From assembly GCF_963924675.1 (NCBI RefSeq), contig NC_089239.1, forward strand, positions 36,354,437 through 36,418,436: 64,000 bases of DNA, read 5' to 3'. Position 1 is the first letter of the stretch, and every line of letters starts with the position of its first letter. A program made the position numbers and the translations under genes. The notes under the pieces were generated by a model. It was not told the DNA's origin. It saw only the letters and a program-made list of their open reading frames with translations, and searched no databases. Source of the stretch: Phocoena phocoena. Taxonomy: Eukaryota; Chordata; Mammalia; Artiodactyla; Phocoenidae. Shown in pieces: positions 20,481 through 33,069 of this stretch.

Positions 20481-22329
20481 AGCTGGAAACCATTAAGAGT
20501 CATAGTGTCAGTAACGGCAAGAGCTGAGGTAGGATTGAGAGAGCACGGGATGACAATAGAGCCCTGACCAGCTGAGAGGATAGACCACAAGCTCATCAGC
20601 CTCAGGTGTCAACAGTGGCTGCCAGCAGTACGCAGGCAGCAGGCAATGGGGACTTCAACCCCGAAAGCAACAAAGGCTCAGAGCACAGCACAGGACCTGA
20701 ACTTGCCGACCTGAGGCCTCCTCTCCTGACCACCAAGAGGACACTGAAGCTTGTCTCTATACCCAACATCTGGAGGACGAAAAAGCAAGCGGGAAAAACT
20801 CTGAACATCTGAGCATTTACCTGGAGGAGTGTATTTGAACTGGAAGAGAAAGCATTAACTGGCAAATCCTTCCTCCTCTCCCACAAATCTACTATACACA
20901 TAGACTGGAAGTCTGAAACAAGATTATAACAATTATGGGAATAAGCCATGTGTTCTTGGCATGTCTGAGTAGAAGTATATAGCCTTTTAAAGACTGGGAA
21001 AAACTAGTGACAGAAGTACACAGAATAACTGGTAGCGTTTCAATATGCTTTATTCTAAAAGGTCTGAGACTGTTCCCAAAAAGGAGAGTATCCATCAATA
21101 TTTTGGTCAGTTTTATAAAACAAGTCTTTCTTAGTATTTTTCCTTGCATGTGTACTTACTTTTGACTAATGACAGCATATACCCAAGTAAGAGACACCTG
21201 GTGGTTTTTATTGTGTCTGTGCTACTTTGAGAAAATCTTGTTTTAGATGAGTTACTATATCATTTATAGCATTTTTGTCACACAACCTTCTGGCATGTAG
21301 CTTCTACTATATTAAAACTTAGATTAAATTAACTGGATTTTAAATAATTTGTAAAACAAATTAATGGAACAAGTAGTACCTCTAATACACCTTTTATTTA
21401 CAGTCACATTTATATTCCAGTCACAAGATAAGGGATACATACTATGTATACAGACACACATACAGAGTCTTAGCCTTTGATGTGGAAAATCATCCTCTTT
21501 GGCAAAAGAATACATTTATCTGGAATTTAAGGAAGCTAAAAATAAAAAAATATTTTCTTTTTCTGGAATAAATAAAAACCGACATTGCCTTATGCATTCC
21601 CTGCCGGACATGGCAGGAAGCCTTTTCAGTCGGATAAGGGCTAATTGCTCAATAGAAAATGCCAGTGAAGCTCAGTGTAGTGGGATTCTATCCATCTGTA
21701 ATTTCCATTCCCAGAACCAAATACTTTCATCTGTTCCCATGTCTTCCAAAAGATTAGGACCCTTGGTGGTAAAGGGAAATGTCTACAGATTGTCATCTCA
21801 TTTTTGAGAGCCATTCAGAGAGAAAGAGGCGTACTACAAGCTTGGGACCAGAACAGACCGAATTCATAAAAAAAAGCACAAGCCAAACTGTTCATCTCTG
21901 GTACATGAAAAATTATCACTGTTGTTAAAGCCATATGTTCTAAGTAAGGATAGGTTTTGTATTCACTGTGACATTTGTTCTGAGGAATGTTAATGTACTT
22001 AATGCTAGCATGTGCTTAGCAGCAATTTGTAAATTTGAAAAGTAACCCAGAGTTCAAAAAATGAGGAAGGAAGATAAGAAACTTTACTTGAGAGATTTCT
22101 TAATTATCATTATGTCTGCATGTTAAAGCATAAGTGAAGACCCTTGACATTTGCCATCATTTCATTGCTTTAGGTATGCAGATTCAACCTTTAAAAGTTT
22201 GTTCATTCCTAAAAAAAAGCAATTTTTTAAAGCTGCTGTAAGGTGAAATTACTAGAGGCTTCGGTCAACGAAAGTGACAGTGATTTGCACCTTTCAGCTG
22301 AAACCCTGCTCAGTTCCCCAGCCCGAGGT
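20481..22329. other. Repeat-poor region
   Basis: About 1.8 kb in which I recognise no interspersed repeat. Several non-overlapping frames of 68-115 codons occur, but none has a recognisable domain. The part at about 21480-21830 looks compositionally balanced (about 40% GC) and could be conserved non-coding DNA, which the sequence alone cannot show. Confidence 0.4.
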
Positions 22330-23180
22330 TTGAAAACATATACATACACTATTTTATTGGTGGATAGCATATACAGCATACGTGAAGTATAGTGATGTGC
22401 GCTATATAGAAAAGGGCACAGATCATAAGTGTTCGGCTCGATGAACTATAACCAAGTGAATACTTGCACGGGACTTCCATCCAGGTTAATAAAAGAAAGA
22501 TTACCAGTTCCCAAGACCCCCCTTACCTCGCCCACATTCAGTCACTACTTCTTCCCTCTGCCCCACAGGTAGCAACCACACTGCCTTCTAACACTGTAGA
22601 TTTGTTTTGCCTGTGTTTGAACTTTATATAAATGGACTCTATATGTTCTCATATATCAGACTCATAATATATATTCTTTTGTGTTCGGCTTCCCTCACTC
22701 AGCATCATGTCTGTGACATTCCTGCATGCTGTTATGTGGAACAGCGGTCTGTTCATTTTCATCACCACTAGCATTCCATCACAGGAGTACAACACAATTT
22801 ACTAATCCGTGCTAGTGTTAAGCTGAGATTCGGTTGTTTCTAGTTTGGGCTGACTGACGCTGTGGGAACACTACTGTTAATGTCTTTTAAACACATGCGC
22901 ACGCATTCTGTGGGTCTCTAGCTCGTAGTGAAATTGTTTGGGCATAGGGTACATACAAGTATATATTTAACTTCAATAGATAATGCTAATTCTCCAAAGG
23001 GGCTGTACCACTACACCACCACAAAACACGCCTTGCCATCCTGTAATAGTGTCAGCCTTTTTAACTTTGGCCGTTTTGGTGAATTGTAATTGTAACCCAC
23101 TGTGGTTTTAATTTGTATTTCCCTGAAAAATAATGAGATTGAGTGCCTTTTTGTATGTTTATTGGCCCTTTAATATCCCC
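22330..23180 (-). mobile_element. Old L1 3' region (divergent)
   Basis: Reverse-orientation L1 hallmarks occur in order: 'gcctgtgtttgaactttata', 'ccctcactcagcatcatgtc', 'acattcctgcatgctgttat', 'ctccaaaggggctgtaccac', 'tggttttaatttgtatttcc', 'gagtgcctttttgtatgttt' and 'attggccctttaatatcccc'. It is highly decayed with stops in all frames. Confidence 0.75.
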
Positions 23181-23189
23181 TTTTATGAA

Positions 23190-23475
23190 TGGCCTGATCA
23201 GAAATCTAACAGAGTATGTACAAGCCTTTAGGGGCTACGTTTTAACAAGATCTTTAGGGGATTTGAACACACATTGAAGTTTGAGAAGAACTCTTTAGTA
23301 CAGTGGGTTTTACCCTTAGCTATATGCAGTATAATGGAATCAAAACTGACTATTATATTATATTATATTATATTAGACTAATCCCCCATTCTAATGTATA
23401 ACCAGTACTGGCATCAGTATGGTTCAAAAGCCCCTCAGGTGGTGCTAATGTGTAATGAGGGCTATAAACCACTCC
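23190..23475 (+). mobile_element. Two adjacent MER5A-like hAT pieces
   Basis: The first piece ends at 'acattgaagtttgagaagaa' (about 23190-23297). The second runs from 'cagtgggttttacccttagc' to 'cataaaccactc'-like sequence at about 23300-23475 and contains the (TATTA)n run. Both follow the MER5A plan of a CAGTGGTT-like start and a 'gaagtttgagaa' end, in decayed form. Confidence 0.5.
23350..23375. repeat. (TATTA)n microsatellite
   Basis: About five 'tatta' units in tandem. Confidence 0.9.
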
Positions 23476-25039
23476 TCCGGGGAAAACAGTAGGAGGTACT
23501 GGAGGAAGGACACATGGGCCTTCCCAGGCACTAGAAATGTTCTATTTTTTCCTTTGGGTGATAGATTCTTTGGACACTGGTCTTTGTCATACATATATAT
23601 TTTATATACTTTGTTGTATTTTAGATTTCAGTGTAACACAAATACCCCCTTACCAGTAGTGGCAGTGCAAAAGTTTCATTATTTAATCATATCATGATCT
23701 CCCTAATGCTGTGACACAGTCATTTGCTGGTTTTCCTTATCATTGCAGAAATTTGAGACTGCTTGAAATCCTACCATTCGTCACAGAAAGTTAAGCAACG
23801 TCAGAAACAAAGCACAAACATCTGTGCCAACCATTTAGAACAAATGAACCCCTCGCAGAATCAGAGGACCTGGAGGGCACATTTCACAGGATCAGCCTTT
23901 TCTACCATAAGCTTGGCCAAGATTTTAGCTAATAAGAAAGTATACTTTAAGTTGGTATCGTCTTTCTTGCAAATCAAAAATTCCCATCAACGGGTTTTCT
24001 CAACGGCCCTAGAAATTTTGGTCAGCCTTCAAGCACTGTTATACCAAGAACTATAATAAACAAATAGTTTGAACTTGGAGCTCTAGGCCCAATATTCAAA
24101 TCATTTTTTCATGAAAACCTGAGAAGTCATATTTATCTCACAGTAGCCTTTGAGAGGAAAATAGCTATGACTCTGTACAGACATAAAATCTTATTTTCTG
24201 CACTGAATTTTATTTCACCTGCAGGGAAATTGGTATCTTTGTACAATTACAGACACTCACTGGACCTGCCCAGCCTTTGGGAGACCCCCAATGTCTTTCT
24301 CTTTCCAAGGGTGCTTTTCAGACCTCATAACGTTGAGAGAGGTGAAACCAGGGAAACTCACAAGTGCTAAGCAAATAGGCAAAACCAAAAACACCCAGTG
24401 GAGCTGCCGAACTGTTGCTGCAACTAGAAATCCTCCATAACCGAGCTTTCAGTAACCGGGAACAGAAAGTGAAGAATTATTACAGGTTTTTTGAAAATTA
24501 CTGGATTCATTAAAGGAGCCAGATTAAAAAGGAGTCATCAGTTTTTAACAACAGCATAGTATCAAGGTAACTGTTACATCAGAGGATTACAAAGCTCTAA
24601 GTAATTTAGAGAACACTGAACTCAAATGTCCTTAGGGAAGCTATGGGTCTGAGAGGCTAAAGGTCTTTTTCAATGTCATACATTATTTATGGCTGGATTA
24701 GGATTAGTACCCAGGTCTCCCAAATCTCCCTGTACCGCCACTATTCCAAGGTCTCAGGGAACTCTGCACTGGTGAACTGAATTCAGAACACATAGGAGTT
24801 CTTATGTGGCTGCAAGTCCCATGTCCCAAGTGGAGAATAGCCACCCTGGGTCAGTGACATCTACTTTGCTGCTGTCTTTGGCTTGACATTAAGGACTGCA
24901 CGCTTGATCTCACTGAAATAATGTCTCATGGGAAACAATGCTCACTGGGTATCTCTCACCTGCTACCTGACTGTCCAGACACCTACTGTTCGGAGACTAT
25001 AAACGGCAACCAATGCTGTTGTGGAAACTATAACCTGTT
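23476..25039. other. Mostly unassigned DNA
   Basis: No repeat is clearly recognised over about 1.5 kb except a weak reverse MIR-like patch at 24600-24735 ('gaggctaaaggtctttttca', 'aatgtcatacattatttatg', 'ggattagtacccaggtctcc'). A 97-codon plus frame (23763-24056) has no recognised domain. Confidence 0.4.
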
Positions 25040-25099
25040 TCAAACTATTCAGTGTACAGAACCAATTTCACATATTGCCCAATAAAAAAGCCACATATG

Positions 25100-25738
25100 T
25101 TTAAGGTACAAAAAAAATGGGGATGGGGGGGAGAAAAACAGCATGGTGTTCCTCAAAAAATTAAACATAGAATCACCATGTGATCTAGCTTTCCACTTCT
25201 GGGTATACGAAAGAATTGAAAGCAGAGACTCAAACAGATACTTATACACCCATGTTCATAGCAGCATTATTCACAACAGCCAAAGGACGGAAACAATCCA
25301 GATGTCTGTCAACGGATGATTGGATAAACAAAATGTGGTCTTTACATACAATGGAATGTCAGTCACTCTTAAAAAGGAATGCAATTCTGACACATGCTAC
25401 AACATGGAAGAACCCGGCGGGCATTGTGCTAAGTGAAGTAAGTCAGACGCAGAAGAACACGTGTTGTATGATTCCACTTTTATGAGTTACCTAGATTAGT
25501 CAGATGTATAGAAATTGAAAGTAGAGTAGTGGCTATCAGGGGCTGGGGGTTATGAGGTTATGGGAAGAATGGGGAGTTGGTATTTAATGGGTACAGAGTT
25601 TCAGTTGAAGAAAACAGAAAGGTTCTGGAGACGGATGGTAGAGATGGTTGTATAAGAATAGGAATGTACTTGATGCCACTGAACCGGACACTTCAAAATG
25701 GTAAACTTTACGTTACGTCTATTTTGCCACCGTAAAAA
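25100..25738 (+). mobile_element. Old L1 ORF2 C-terminus and 3' UTR
   Basis: 'cacttctgggtatacgaaag', 'cacccatgttcatagcagca', 'tattcacaacagccaaagga', 'caatggaatgtcagtcactc', 'gtgctaagtgaagtaagtca', 'ggctatcaggggctgggggt' and 'aactttacgttacgtcta' give an L1M-class 3' end. An 89-codon frame at 25216-25485 is the remnant of the ORF2 C-terminus. It is non-functional. Confidence 0.85.
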
Positions 25739-27265
25739 AGGAGGAGATTTCTACTTCAAATTTGGAGTTGGTGCAGAGGAAGACTTTAGTGAAACAGTAC
25801 ATTATTAGGAAGAGCCCACTTCTAAAGAAACAGGATATTTCACTAAACCTTTAATTGTGTTTGCCCCTTCTCAAAAGATCAGAAAGAACTGATGTTGAAA
25901 TTTAAAGCTTCCCTTTCACCACAGTGGTAGAATATTGCAAGGAGAGCACTGTTATCTTGATCTCTGTACCTGGATAAATCTTCTTCTCATGTTTGTTGTC
26001 ACACTTTGATGTGTGCCCCCAGCCAGCAAGCTACCCTGTTTGGCTATGTAAACTCCCCGTCTTGCCCTCGACCTCGGGGGTGACCTGGTGCGTTAGTGAC
26101 TCCTGGCTGAGGTAAATGATACGGCACGGTAATAAGGGCAACTGTCAGATCTTCCCCTTTTATCTACCTCCATTCACTGTGAAGTGTGTCTCCCCCACTC
26201 CCTCCTACCAGGTATCAAAAACGCAGATAAAGGGGAAGGGAGTTATCTGACGCATTGTGTGCCCCCTGTAAGATATCCAATTATTTATGGTCACTGGAGA
26301 CATTTTCTTTCAAGTGTGCTAGTGACTGACCTAAATGTAGAGCTTTCCTCCTACTCTTAACAGAGTCTTCCTTTGTCTTGCATTTAAAAATCGTTAACGG
26401 TCTTTTCTCTTCCTCAAGACAAAGACAGAAGTTCCTGAAAACACGTTGTAGCCCATCACAATGCAGAGAAGGTGCAGGTATTGGAGCCCTGTTCTTTAGT
26501 TTTCATTTCTCACCTTTTTTTTTTTAATTGATCGTAGGACTACCGCTGATGTCGTTTTTAAAATGATGGCTGAGCAGGGCCGCAATGCAGGGATGCCTGT
26601 CTTAAATTCTGCTCTGTCAAGACAGGGAAGTGATACAAAAGGATTCCATCTTTGCAGCCACTTCCACTGTTCCCTGTAGGAGCGAGAGGGTAAACCCCTG
26701 AGCTCACAGGGGAAGAGCTTCAAAGCCCACTTGGGTGGAGGAATCTTTAGGTAGACCTAAAGATACGTTTCATTCTCTGAAAAGCCTTCCACCTACCTCA
26801 CCCTTGGTGCCAATTACACCAAAGCAGTTGGAGAGCTCCACATGTGGCCTGATCCAGAGGTTCCGTGAACCGGATGGATGTGAGGGTCTTTGAATCTTTG
26901 CCCCAGTGAGTGTTCCCACCTCAGGCGTCCCCACGCTGCTTAAGGAAAGGAGCGCCTGTTCATTTCCTCCGAGACGTTTTGTCGTTGCTGTGTGTGGGAT
27001 GAATCCGCCAGCAACGTTCCCAACAAGAGCTAGAGAGTGAAAGGACTGGGTCGCATCTAGCACCAGACTCTCCATACAGCCGTGGCCTGTGCCTCCTCCG
27101 GATCCATGTTCAGAAGGGGGAGAAAGAGCTGAGGGCCCCGGGGTTCCAGGTTACCCCCCTGTGGAGGTTCCAGACCGTCAAGTGCACAACGGCAGGTCTA
27201 ACAGCCACCCGTGCCTCTACTCTTTCCCTTTGCCCCGTGTTCACAACCCTTTTCGTCATTATCAT
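25739..27265. other. Repeat-poor region
   Basis: About 1.5 kb with no clear interspersed repeats. It contains an inverted repeat with GATA-type motifs at 26151-26238 (separate entry) and a T-rich patch at 26514-26525. The frames of 75-127 codons here lack recognisable domains. Confidence 0.4.
26151..26238. repeat. Imperfect inverted repeat with GATA-type motifs
   Basis: 'cttccccttttatct' (26151-26165) is complementary to 'agataaaggggaag' (26225-26238), with a one-base difference and a 59-base spacer. Beyond the arms, 'gtcagat' (26144-26150) pairs with 'atctgac' (about 26244-26250). Each arm contains AGATAA or its complement. It could be part of a decayed inverted-repeat element or a regulatory site. 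The sequence does not decide. Confidence 0.55.
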
Positions 27266-27285
27266 AAGGAGATTATTATTATTAT

Positions 27286-27480
27286 TTTTTTTTGGCGGTA
27301 CTGGGGCCTCTCACTGCTGTGGCCTCTCCCGCTGCGGAGCACAGGCTCCGGACGCGCAGGCTCAGCGGCCATGGCTCACGGGCCCAGCCGCTCCGCGGCA
27401 TGTGGGATCTTCCCGGACCGGGGCACGAACCCGTGTCCCCGGCAGGCGGACTCTCAACCACTGCGCCACTAGGGAAGCCC
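27286..27480 (-). mobile_element. CHR-type SINE, short-tail young form
   Basis: Reverse orientation: T/ATT tail, 'ggcggtactggggcctctca', 'gccatggctcacgggccc', 'gctccgcggcatgtgggatc' and 'gcgccactagggaagccc'. Compared with the other short copies it lacks about eight bases ('tgcatcgg' area) near 27440. The flanks 'aaggagattatt' (27266) and 'aaggatatatat' (27481) form an approximate TSD. Frames on both strands through it are fortuitous. Confidence 0.9.
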
Positions 27481-27495
27481 AAGGATATATATATA

Positions 27496-28186
27496 TTTTT
27501 TAGACTTTTTTCCCCCTAATCGTTCCCCTCCATGAAATTTTAATAGCATAGGTATACTAGATATCTATTTCTGTACGATATGTATACTCGTACTTCATAA
27601 TAACTATGAGGTTATTTCTCCCAAGAACCAACTGCTGCATCCTTGGGGGCAATATGGCCCCGTTGAAGACGCACGCCCTCACTCCTCCGGAGAGCCAGTT
27701 GGACTAGATGTGGCTGGAAAACAGAGTCGTGGTGTGGCATCTCCCTGTGGCCGGTCTGGCAGAGTGGCACAGCGAGCCAGCTCTGGAGTGAGGCTCGCCA
27801 GGATCCGCGAGCAAGTACCACGCTTCCCTGGTGAGAGCAGCTGGATTTAGGGAATTCCCACAGTTTCTCAAGGTTCAGACTCCTCATGTATAGAATGGGG
27901 ATCTTTTCCACCTTCAGGGTTGTAGTGGGAATTACAGGATGAAATATGTAGCAACATTACAGCAGCGAGCACCCTTCACGTTGAATGATTAGCAAATCTT
28001 CAGTTCTCTCTCCCTCTTCCCTTTAGTTTCTGTCAAAAATAGAATATTCTGGTTTACGAGAGCTGTCTTGTGTTCTTTAGTAGGATTTTATTCCCTTTTC
28101 TGGAGATATACTAGATCGGAAACTAATTTGCAAATGAATATAACATATGTTGCTGCTACAACTGGTGTGTAAATGTTAACGATCAA
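27496..28186. other. Unassigned DNA with a weak MIR
   Basis: 27840-27975 has MIR-like plus-strand blocks ('cagactcctcatgtatagaa', 'tggggatcttttccacc', 'cagggttgtagtgggaatta'). The rest is unassigned. Confidence 0.4.
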
Positions 28187-28612
28187 GAGTGAAGTAAGTC
28201 AGAAAGAGAAAAACAAATACCGTATGCTGACACATATATATGGAATCTAAAAAAAAAAAGTGGTACTGATAAACCTAGTGGCAGGGCAGGAATAAAGATG
28301 TAGATATAGAGAATGGACTTGAGGACACGGTAGGGGAGGGGGAAGCTGGGGTGAAGTGAGAGTAGCATCAACATATATACACTACCAAATGTAAAATAGC
28401 TAGTGGGAAGCAGCCGCATAGCACAGGGAGATCAGCTCGGTGCTTTGCGATGACCTAGAGGGGTGGGATAAGGAGGGTGGGAGGGAGGCTCAAGAGGGAG
28501 GGGATATGGGGACATGTGTGTGCAAATGGCTGCTTCACTTTGTTGTACAACAGAAACTAACACAGTATTGTGAAGCACTTATACTCCAATTAAGATCTAT
28601 TAAAACAAAAGA
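28187..28612 (+). mobile_element. L1 3' UTR (artiodactyl/cetacean type)
   Basis: 'agtgaagtaagtcagaaaga', 'cgtatgctgacacatatata', 'gtggtactgataaacctag', 'gcatagcacagggagatcag', 'tttgcgatgacctagagggg' and 'aagcacttatactccaatta' reproduce the characteristic 3' UTR of cetartiodactyl L1. It is a 5'-truncated copy of about 430 bp. A 142-codon frame (28440-28868) begins inside it and is not a gene. Confidence 0.9.
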
Positions 28613-29498
28613 GCTAGTAAACGTAATCATACATCAAGGGAAAATAAAAAGTTATACATGCACTCAAAGTTTACAGCTCACTGAAATTTCTTTGCACTTG
28701 AGAATTGAAAACATTCATCACTCTCTTCTCCCTTCTTTCCTTCCCCAATCAGTTTTCAGTCTTCTTTACTTAAAGTTCCATGGTGAAGATACCAACAAAA
28801 TAGAAAGCATTCGTTCTCTCTTTCCAAGGATAAGCTCCAACAGGTACCCACTCAAAAGGATTTTATAACAAGCGAGCCTCTCATGAAACTTTCAAAGATA
28901 ACTGGCTTTCTCTGCTCTGCTCCACCCACCCCTTACTACACACCCAAAAGTCAGAGTTAGTTTTAAAATTTGGCCCATTAGGAGTGAAGGTGCAAGGAGA
29001 GGGACACTTTGGAAGTTTTGTGATGGGAGCAGCAGTAGGGCTTTATGGCAATCTAATTTGGGAAGAAAATGAGGCATCTGAAATTACATCAAATGTTGTG
29101 TTTCAAAAGTTACTAATCTGCCAGCAAGTACAAAATGTGCTTTAATGCGTACTTCAAACTAAGAAAGTCACAGTTGTTTTAAAGAAGTAAATAGATAGGA
29201 TTAAATGATGTTAAATATCAAATGTAATTTGAGTTTCTGGCATCAGAGACAATGCTTTCCCCACAAGAGTTGGTGGTGAGTGACGGATATTCCTGAATGG
29301 GACTGTCACGAGCCTTCAGAGTTTAGGGGTGTCCTTGGGCACCCCTGGGAACAATGGCTGGTGAGTCAGAGTCTCCCAAGGAGAAACTACTCTCCAGGGA
29401 GGGATCTCACCCTTAGGCTGCCTTGCACGAAATTGGGGCACAATAAGTATACTTACGGATCTGTGGTTTTGTTTTAGGAAAAGATCAACTGTCCGCTC
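28613..29498. other. Unassigned DNA
   Basis: No recognised repeat or exon. Confidence 0.4.
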
Positions 29499-29628
29499 TT
29501 TTTTATTTTTTTCTTTTTTGACCACACCACATGGCTGGGGGGAATCTTAGCTCCCCCACCAGGGATCAAACCCGGGCCCTCGGCAGGGAAAGCACAGAGT
29601 CCTAATCACTGAAGGGCCAGGGAATTTC
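29499..29628 (-). mobile_element. Short tRNA-derived SINE (Bov-tA-like)
   Basis: Reverse orientation: T-rich tail, 'gaccacaccacatggctggg', 'ccaccagggatcaaacccgg' and 'gaagggccagggaatttc'. It is divergent from consensus and no clear TSD is visible, so it is older than the CHR copies. Confidence 0.75.
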
Positions 29629-31589
29629 GTCAACAAGCTATTCATGTAGTAGGTGATGATAAGCTCGGGTAACAAATCCTGTAATCTCAGTGACGTAGGG
29701 TTTCCTAAAGGTTCATCTTCCAACTCGCACATAGTCTGAGGGCGGCCTGGTGACTTTCCAGAGTGGCCTCCTCCATATCCCTGAGCCAGGTCACTTCAAA
29801 GTACTGCTTCCCGAACTCCACGCAGCTTCCAGGACCGCTGTTAGATCCATCATCCAGAGCGGCGCTCGGCCTCCTGACTTCTGCCTAGAGCTGGGGCTGA
29901 GTGTGCCGGGGAGCACGCCTGCCCCTGCCATGCACAGCTAGACCTGGTCAACTCTGCCTGTCAGCATCGTCGGGGGATGGCTTCCTTCTCTGTGCTTCCT
30001 CTTGGTTTCGTGTGTACGTGTTGGGGGTGGGAGTGGGGGACTAACTAGAATTGTTTACTAAAGGACTAGAAGCCTATTTCCCTCCTGAACGAGGCAGCCC
30101 AGAGGATGTGCACCCTGCCTGCTGCTGAGCAGCGAAGCTTCAGCACAGCTGGCTTGACGAGTGGCGCCATGAGCCAGCGAGGGCTTGGCTGTTGTGTGGT
30201 CTGCCCTGGCCAAGCCACAATTTCAGGAATCAGCTTTAAGCTTAAGAGGTCGATCGGCATTGCTTGGTAAAATAAATACTCATCAACTGACAAATGCAGC
30301 GTCTTATTTACCAATGTCTACTTCTTTCCTCAAGGTGTTTCTGAAATCAAATGGAATCTAGTCTCCTAAGACTGTGTTCCTCCTGGTAAAAGCTAATCCC
30401 CAAACCCAAGAGTTTATCTGGAACGTCCAGACATCTGGGACCGCAGCTAGTGAGAAATGGGACTGTCCCAATCAGCACAGATGGCTGGTAAACTTGTGGT
30501 ACCATGGACCGTGTTCAGGGATGAGATCAGTCACCATTAAGCCAAGTTCTTTTCTTTCATGAGCTTTTAATATTTTTTGGCATGCTGTAAAAGTGCAGTA
30601 AAAATGGAGAAGTATTCATCCATATGTGCGCATCTCTGGGGTCCTCTGCTGCGTGGTAATATCATGAATTATTGATGGCTCCCATAGGGCAGTGGGATTC
30701 GAGGGAGTGCAGGTGGAGTACAAATCTTTCATTCTTGTTTTCACTCCAGCCCGTCATTAGTCCCCCGAGCACCTCCACCCGACGATTGTGCCGTCAGCAC
30801 AATCGCATTTTGCATGTGACATGCTCATTTAGCCTTTCCTCTCTGGAACAGTGCAACCTTTCGGCCGCCTAGAGACACTGGTATCTCTGAACCCCCCTAA
30901 TGCCACACCCAGAACAGAGACAGGCTGGGACCGGTATCTAGAGGAAAGATTGTCCTTCTACATGGGAGACCAGCTCTGCTCAGTTCTGGAGACGCAGCTT
31001 GTTCTTTCACCTCCTACAAGCAAGAAATCACATCGGATCCACTTGCAGGGCCATCCCTCTCCTGAAGGCGGCCGAGTCTGAGCTGCTAAGTGCAGCCACC
31101 ACGGGACTGGGCGTCCCATGAGTCCCTTTCCTACCCACCAGGCCCTGAGATAAAAGGAAATGCTCTACCCTGGGAAGAAAAGTGAGCGATTGATGGAGAG
31201 GGGAGAAAAGGGGAAAGAGAAGAGACTCCAGAGTGAGAGACAGCGGTGAGATCAATACACAGAAGTAGGATGACGGAAGCGGAGAGGGTGGAGGGAAGGA
31301 CCAGCGCCGTGTCCTTCACTCCGCTGTCCGCAGGGAGGGGGCCCCGGTGTGCACTTGGCCTGCGGGGTCCCCGCACCACAGCACTGTCAAGGTAGGACGT
31401 GTGCTGGAGGAGGTGGAGTGCTCAGAGCAGGCTGTGCTCCTATGATACCCCCGGGGAGCCCTTCCTTCCGGTTCGGACTCCCTTCCAACTGCAGGAGGCT
31501 TCTCAGGGCTGGCCATTCTGCCTTCTAATCAGACAGACCGAGCTGCTGCATTTGAAGATCAGACTTCACCACAAAGTAAAGAGACGGAT
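29629..31589. other. Repeat-poor, moderately GC-rich region
   Basis: About 2 kb. 29660-29830 ('gtttcctaaaggttcatctt', 'ggtgactttccagagtggcc') may be a decayed LTR. The remainder is unassigned. Overlapping 60- to 82-codon frames at 30.9-31.5 kb have no domain and sit in sequence without CpG clustering. Confidence 0.35.
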
Positions 31590-31825
31590 GCCTCTTCCTC
31601 TGTGAGGCCTCCTCTGGTTTCCCCTCTCCCAGCTCTCATCTCCATGCATCTTGTTTCCACTCGTCTGCCTCTCCCACCGGCTCCTGAGCTGCTTGAGGGC
31701 AGGAACCGTATCTCACTCACTGTTGTATCTGCAGCTCTCCTCACCCCTGCACCCCCGTGCCTTGGACGTGGTAGGAGAGGAGTGAATGTTTGTTACATCA
31801 ATTAACAAATGAATGAATAGAACAA
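31590..31825 (+). mobile_element. L2 LINE 3' end
   Basis: 'ctctgtgaggcctcctctgg', 'ctgagctgcttgagggcagg', 'aaccgtatctcactcactgt', 'ggtaggagaggagtgaatgt' and 'caaatgaatgaatag' mark a complete L2 3' terminus. Confidence 0.8.
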
Positions 31826-33069
31826 GTTATTACTCATAAAAACACAATGCTGAGCTTGGCATTCTTCAACAGAGAAGAGAGAGACTGAAACCCCTTGTGT
31901 AGGATATTTTCCCTCTTGAGTGGTAAGTATATTCAGTCCTTCTGGACACCGTGGAGGAAAGGTGTGGTAGCACACACAGACCATCCTATTTCCTTTCACT
32001 GACATCTCTTGACCACACAGTGTTTCTTAATCCTATGAATCCTTTTATTTATTTATTCTTTAAAATGGCTACTCATTAACCACAGCTGAGCTTTTCAAGC
32101 CAAGTATCTATCTCAGGATATTTGTATCAGCTGGAGTGCATCCCTGGGCAGCTGCTAGAACAGCTGGAATGGGTGTAGGGAGCCGGGCTGGGGGCAGGAG
32201 TCCAGGCCAGTGTGACTTCTGCTGTGACTGCAGATAGTCAGGTTGTAAAGGACTTGAGTGCTGGTACACTTGGCAGATAAACTAACTTCCAGTTAGATAC
32301 ATTTTGAAAATAGTTAAGTGTTGCCTTATGGACCACAGTATATTATGACCAAGCCCAGATACACTGGTATAACCATCACAAAAATGGAAATAAATATGTG
32401 ATATATGATCGTTTTAATTGCCACGGAAACTCATAGCACAGTTTTGCTTTTGTTCTGCTTTTTTCATTCTAAGCAACTCTTTTTCTGTGGATAATGTGAG
32501 GATTATAGTTTCTGAAAATGGAAATCTTGTAAACTTTCCTTCACCATTCAATCCCTTTTTGTTTTGTTTTAAGTAATTGATTCAAATTGATCATCTTTCG
32601 AGGAGAAGAATACATGAAGCGTGTTCTTACTAGTTAGAAACACAATGGCGGGAACCAAGCCCGTCAGACCTGGTCAAGTCTATAAAATTCTAGGCCGAGT
32701 GACTGTATCTCCCAGAGACCTGGGTATCCAAGTGGCCAGGACCTTCCCCACCCACATGTCTGCATTCCCTGGTCCTTATTCTGTGGGTTTTCACTGCCAT
32801 TCTTCCACCAGAGGCCACAACGGGCTATGACGGCCTGAATACAGCCCACAGACATAATTTCTTTGGCTCACTCAGCAGTTTTGAAAATTTGCATTAGGTG
32901 CTAACATTTAAAAATAAGAGAACTCACATGTAAAAAAAAAAAAAAACACCCCAAACCTAGGTTTCCATCTTCTCTTTAAAAATCAGAAGATGTAGCAACA
33001 CTGGGCCTGGATTGCTGTATGGCCGCGTTGAGCTCAAATAGGAGCAACTGACTCTTTCACAACTATGAC
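31826..33069. other. Mostly unassigned DNA
   Basis: 32810-32955 ('ctgaatacagcccacagaca', 'ttctttggctcactcagcag', then A15) resembles an old hAT-type or other non-autonomous repeat, but the family is uncertain. No exon evidence. Confidence 0.35.

Noticed and set aside
28440..28868. 142-codon plus-strand open frame
   Set aside because: It starts in the 3' UTR of a truncated L1 and continues into unassigned DNA. L1 3' UTRs are not translated.
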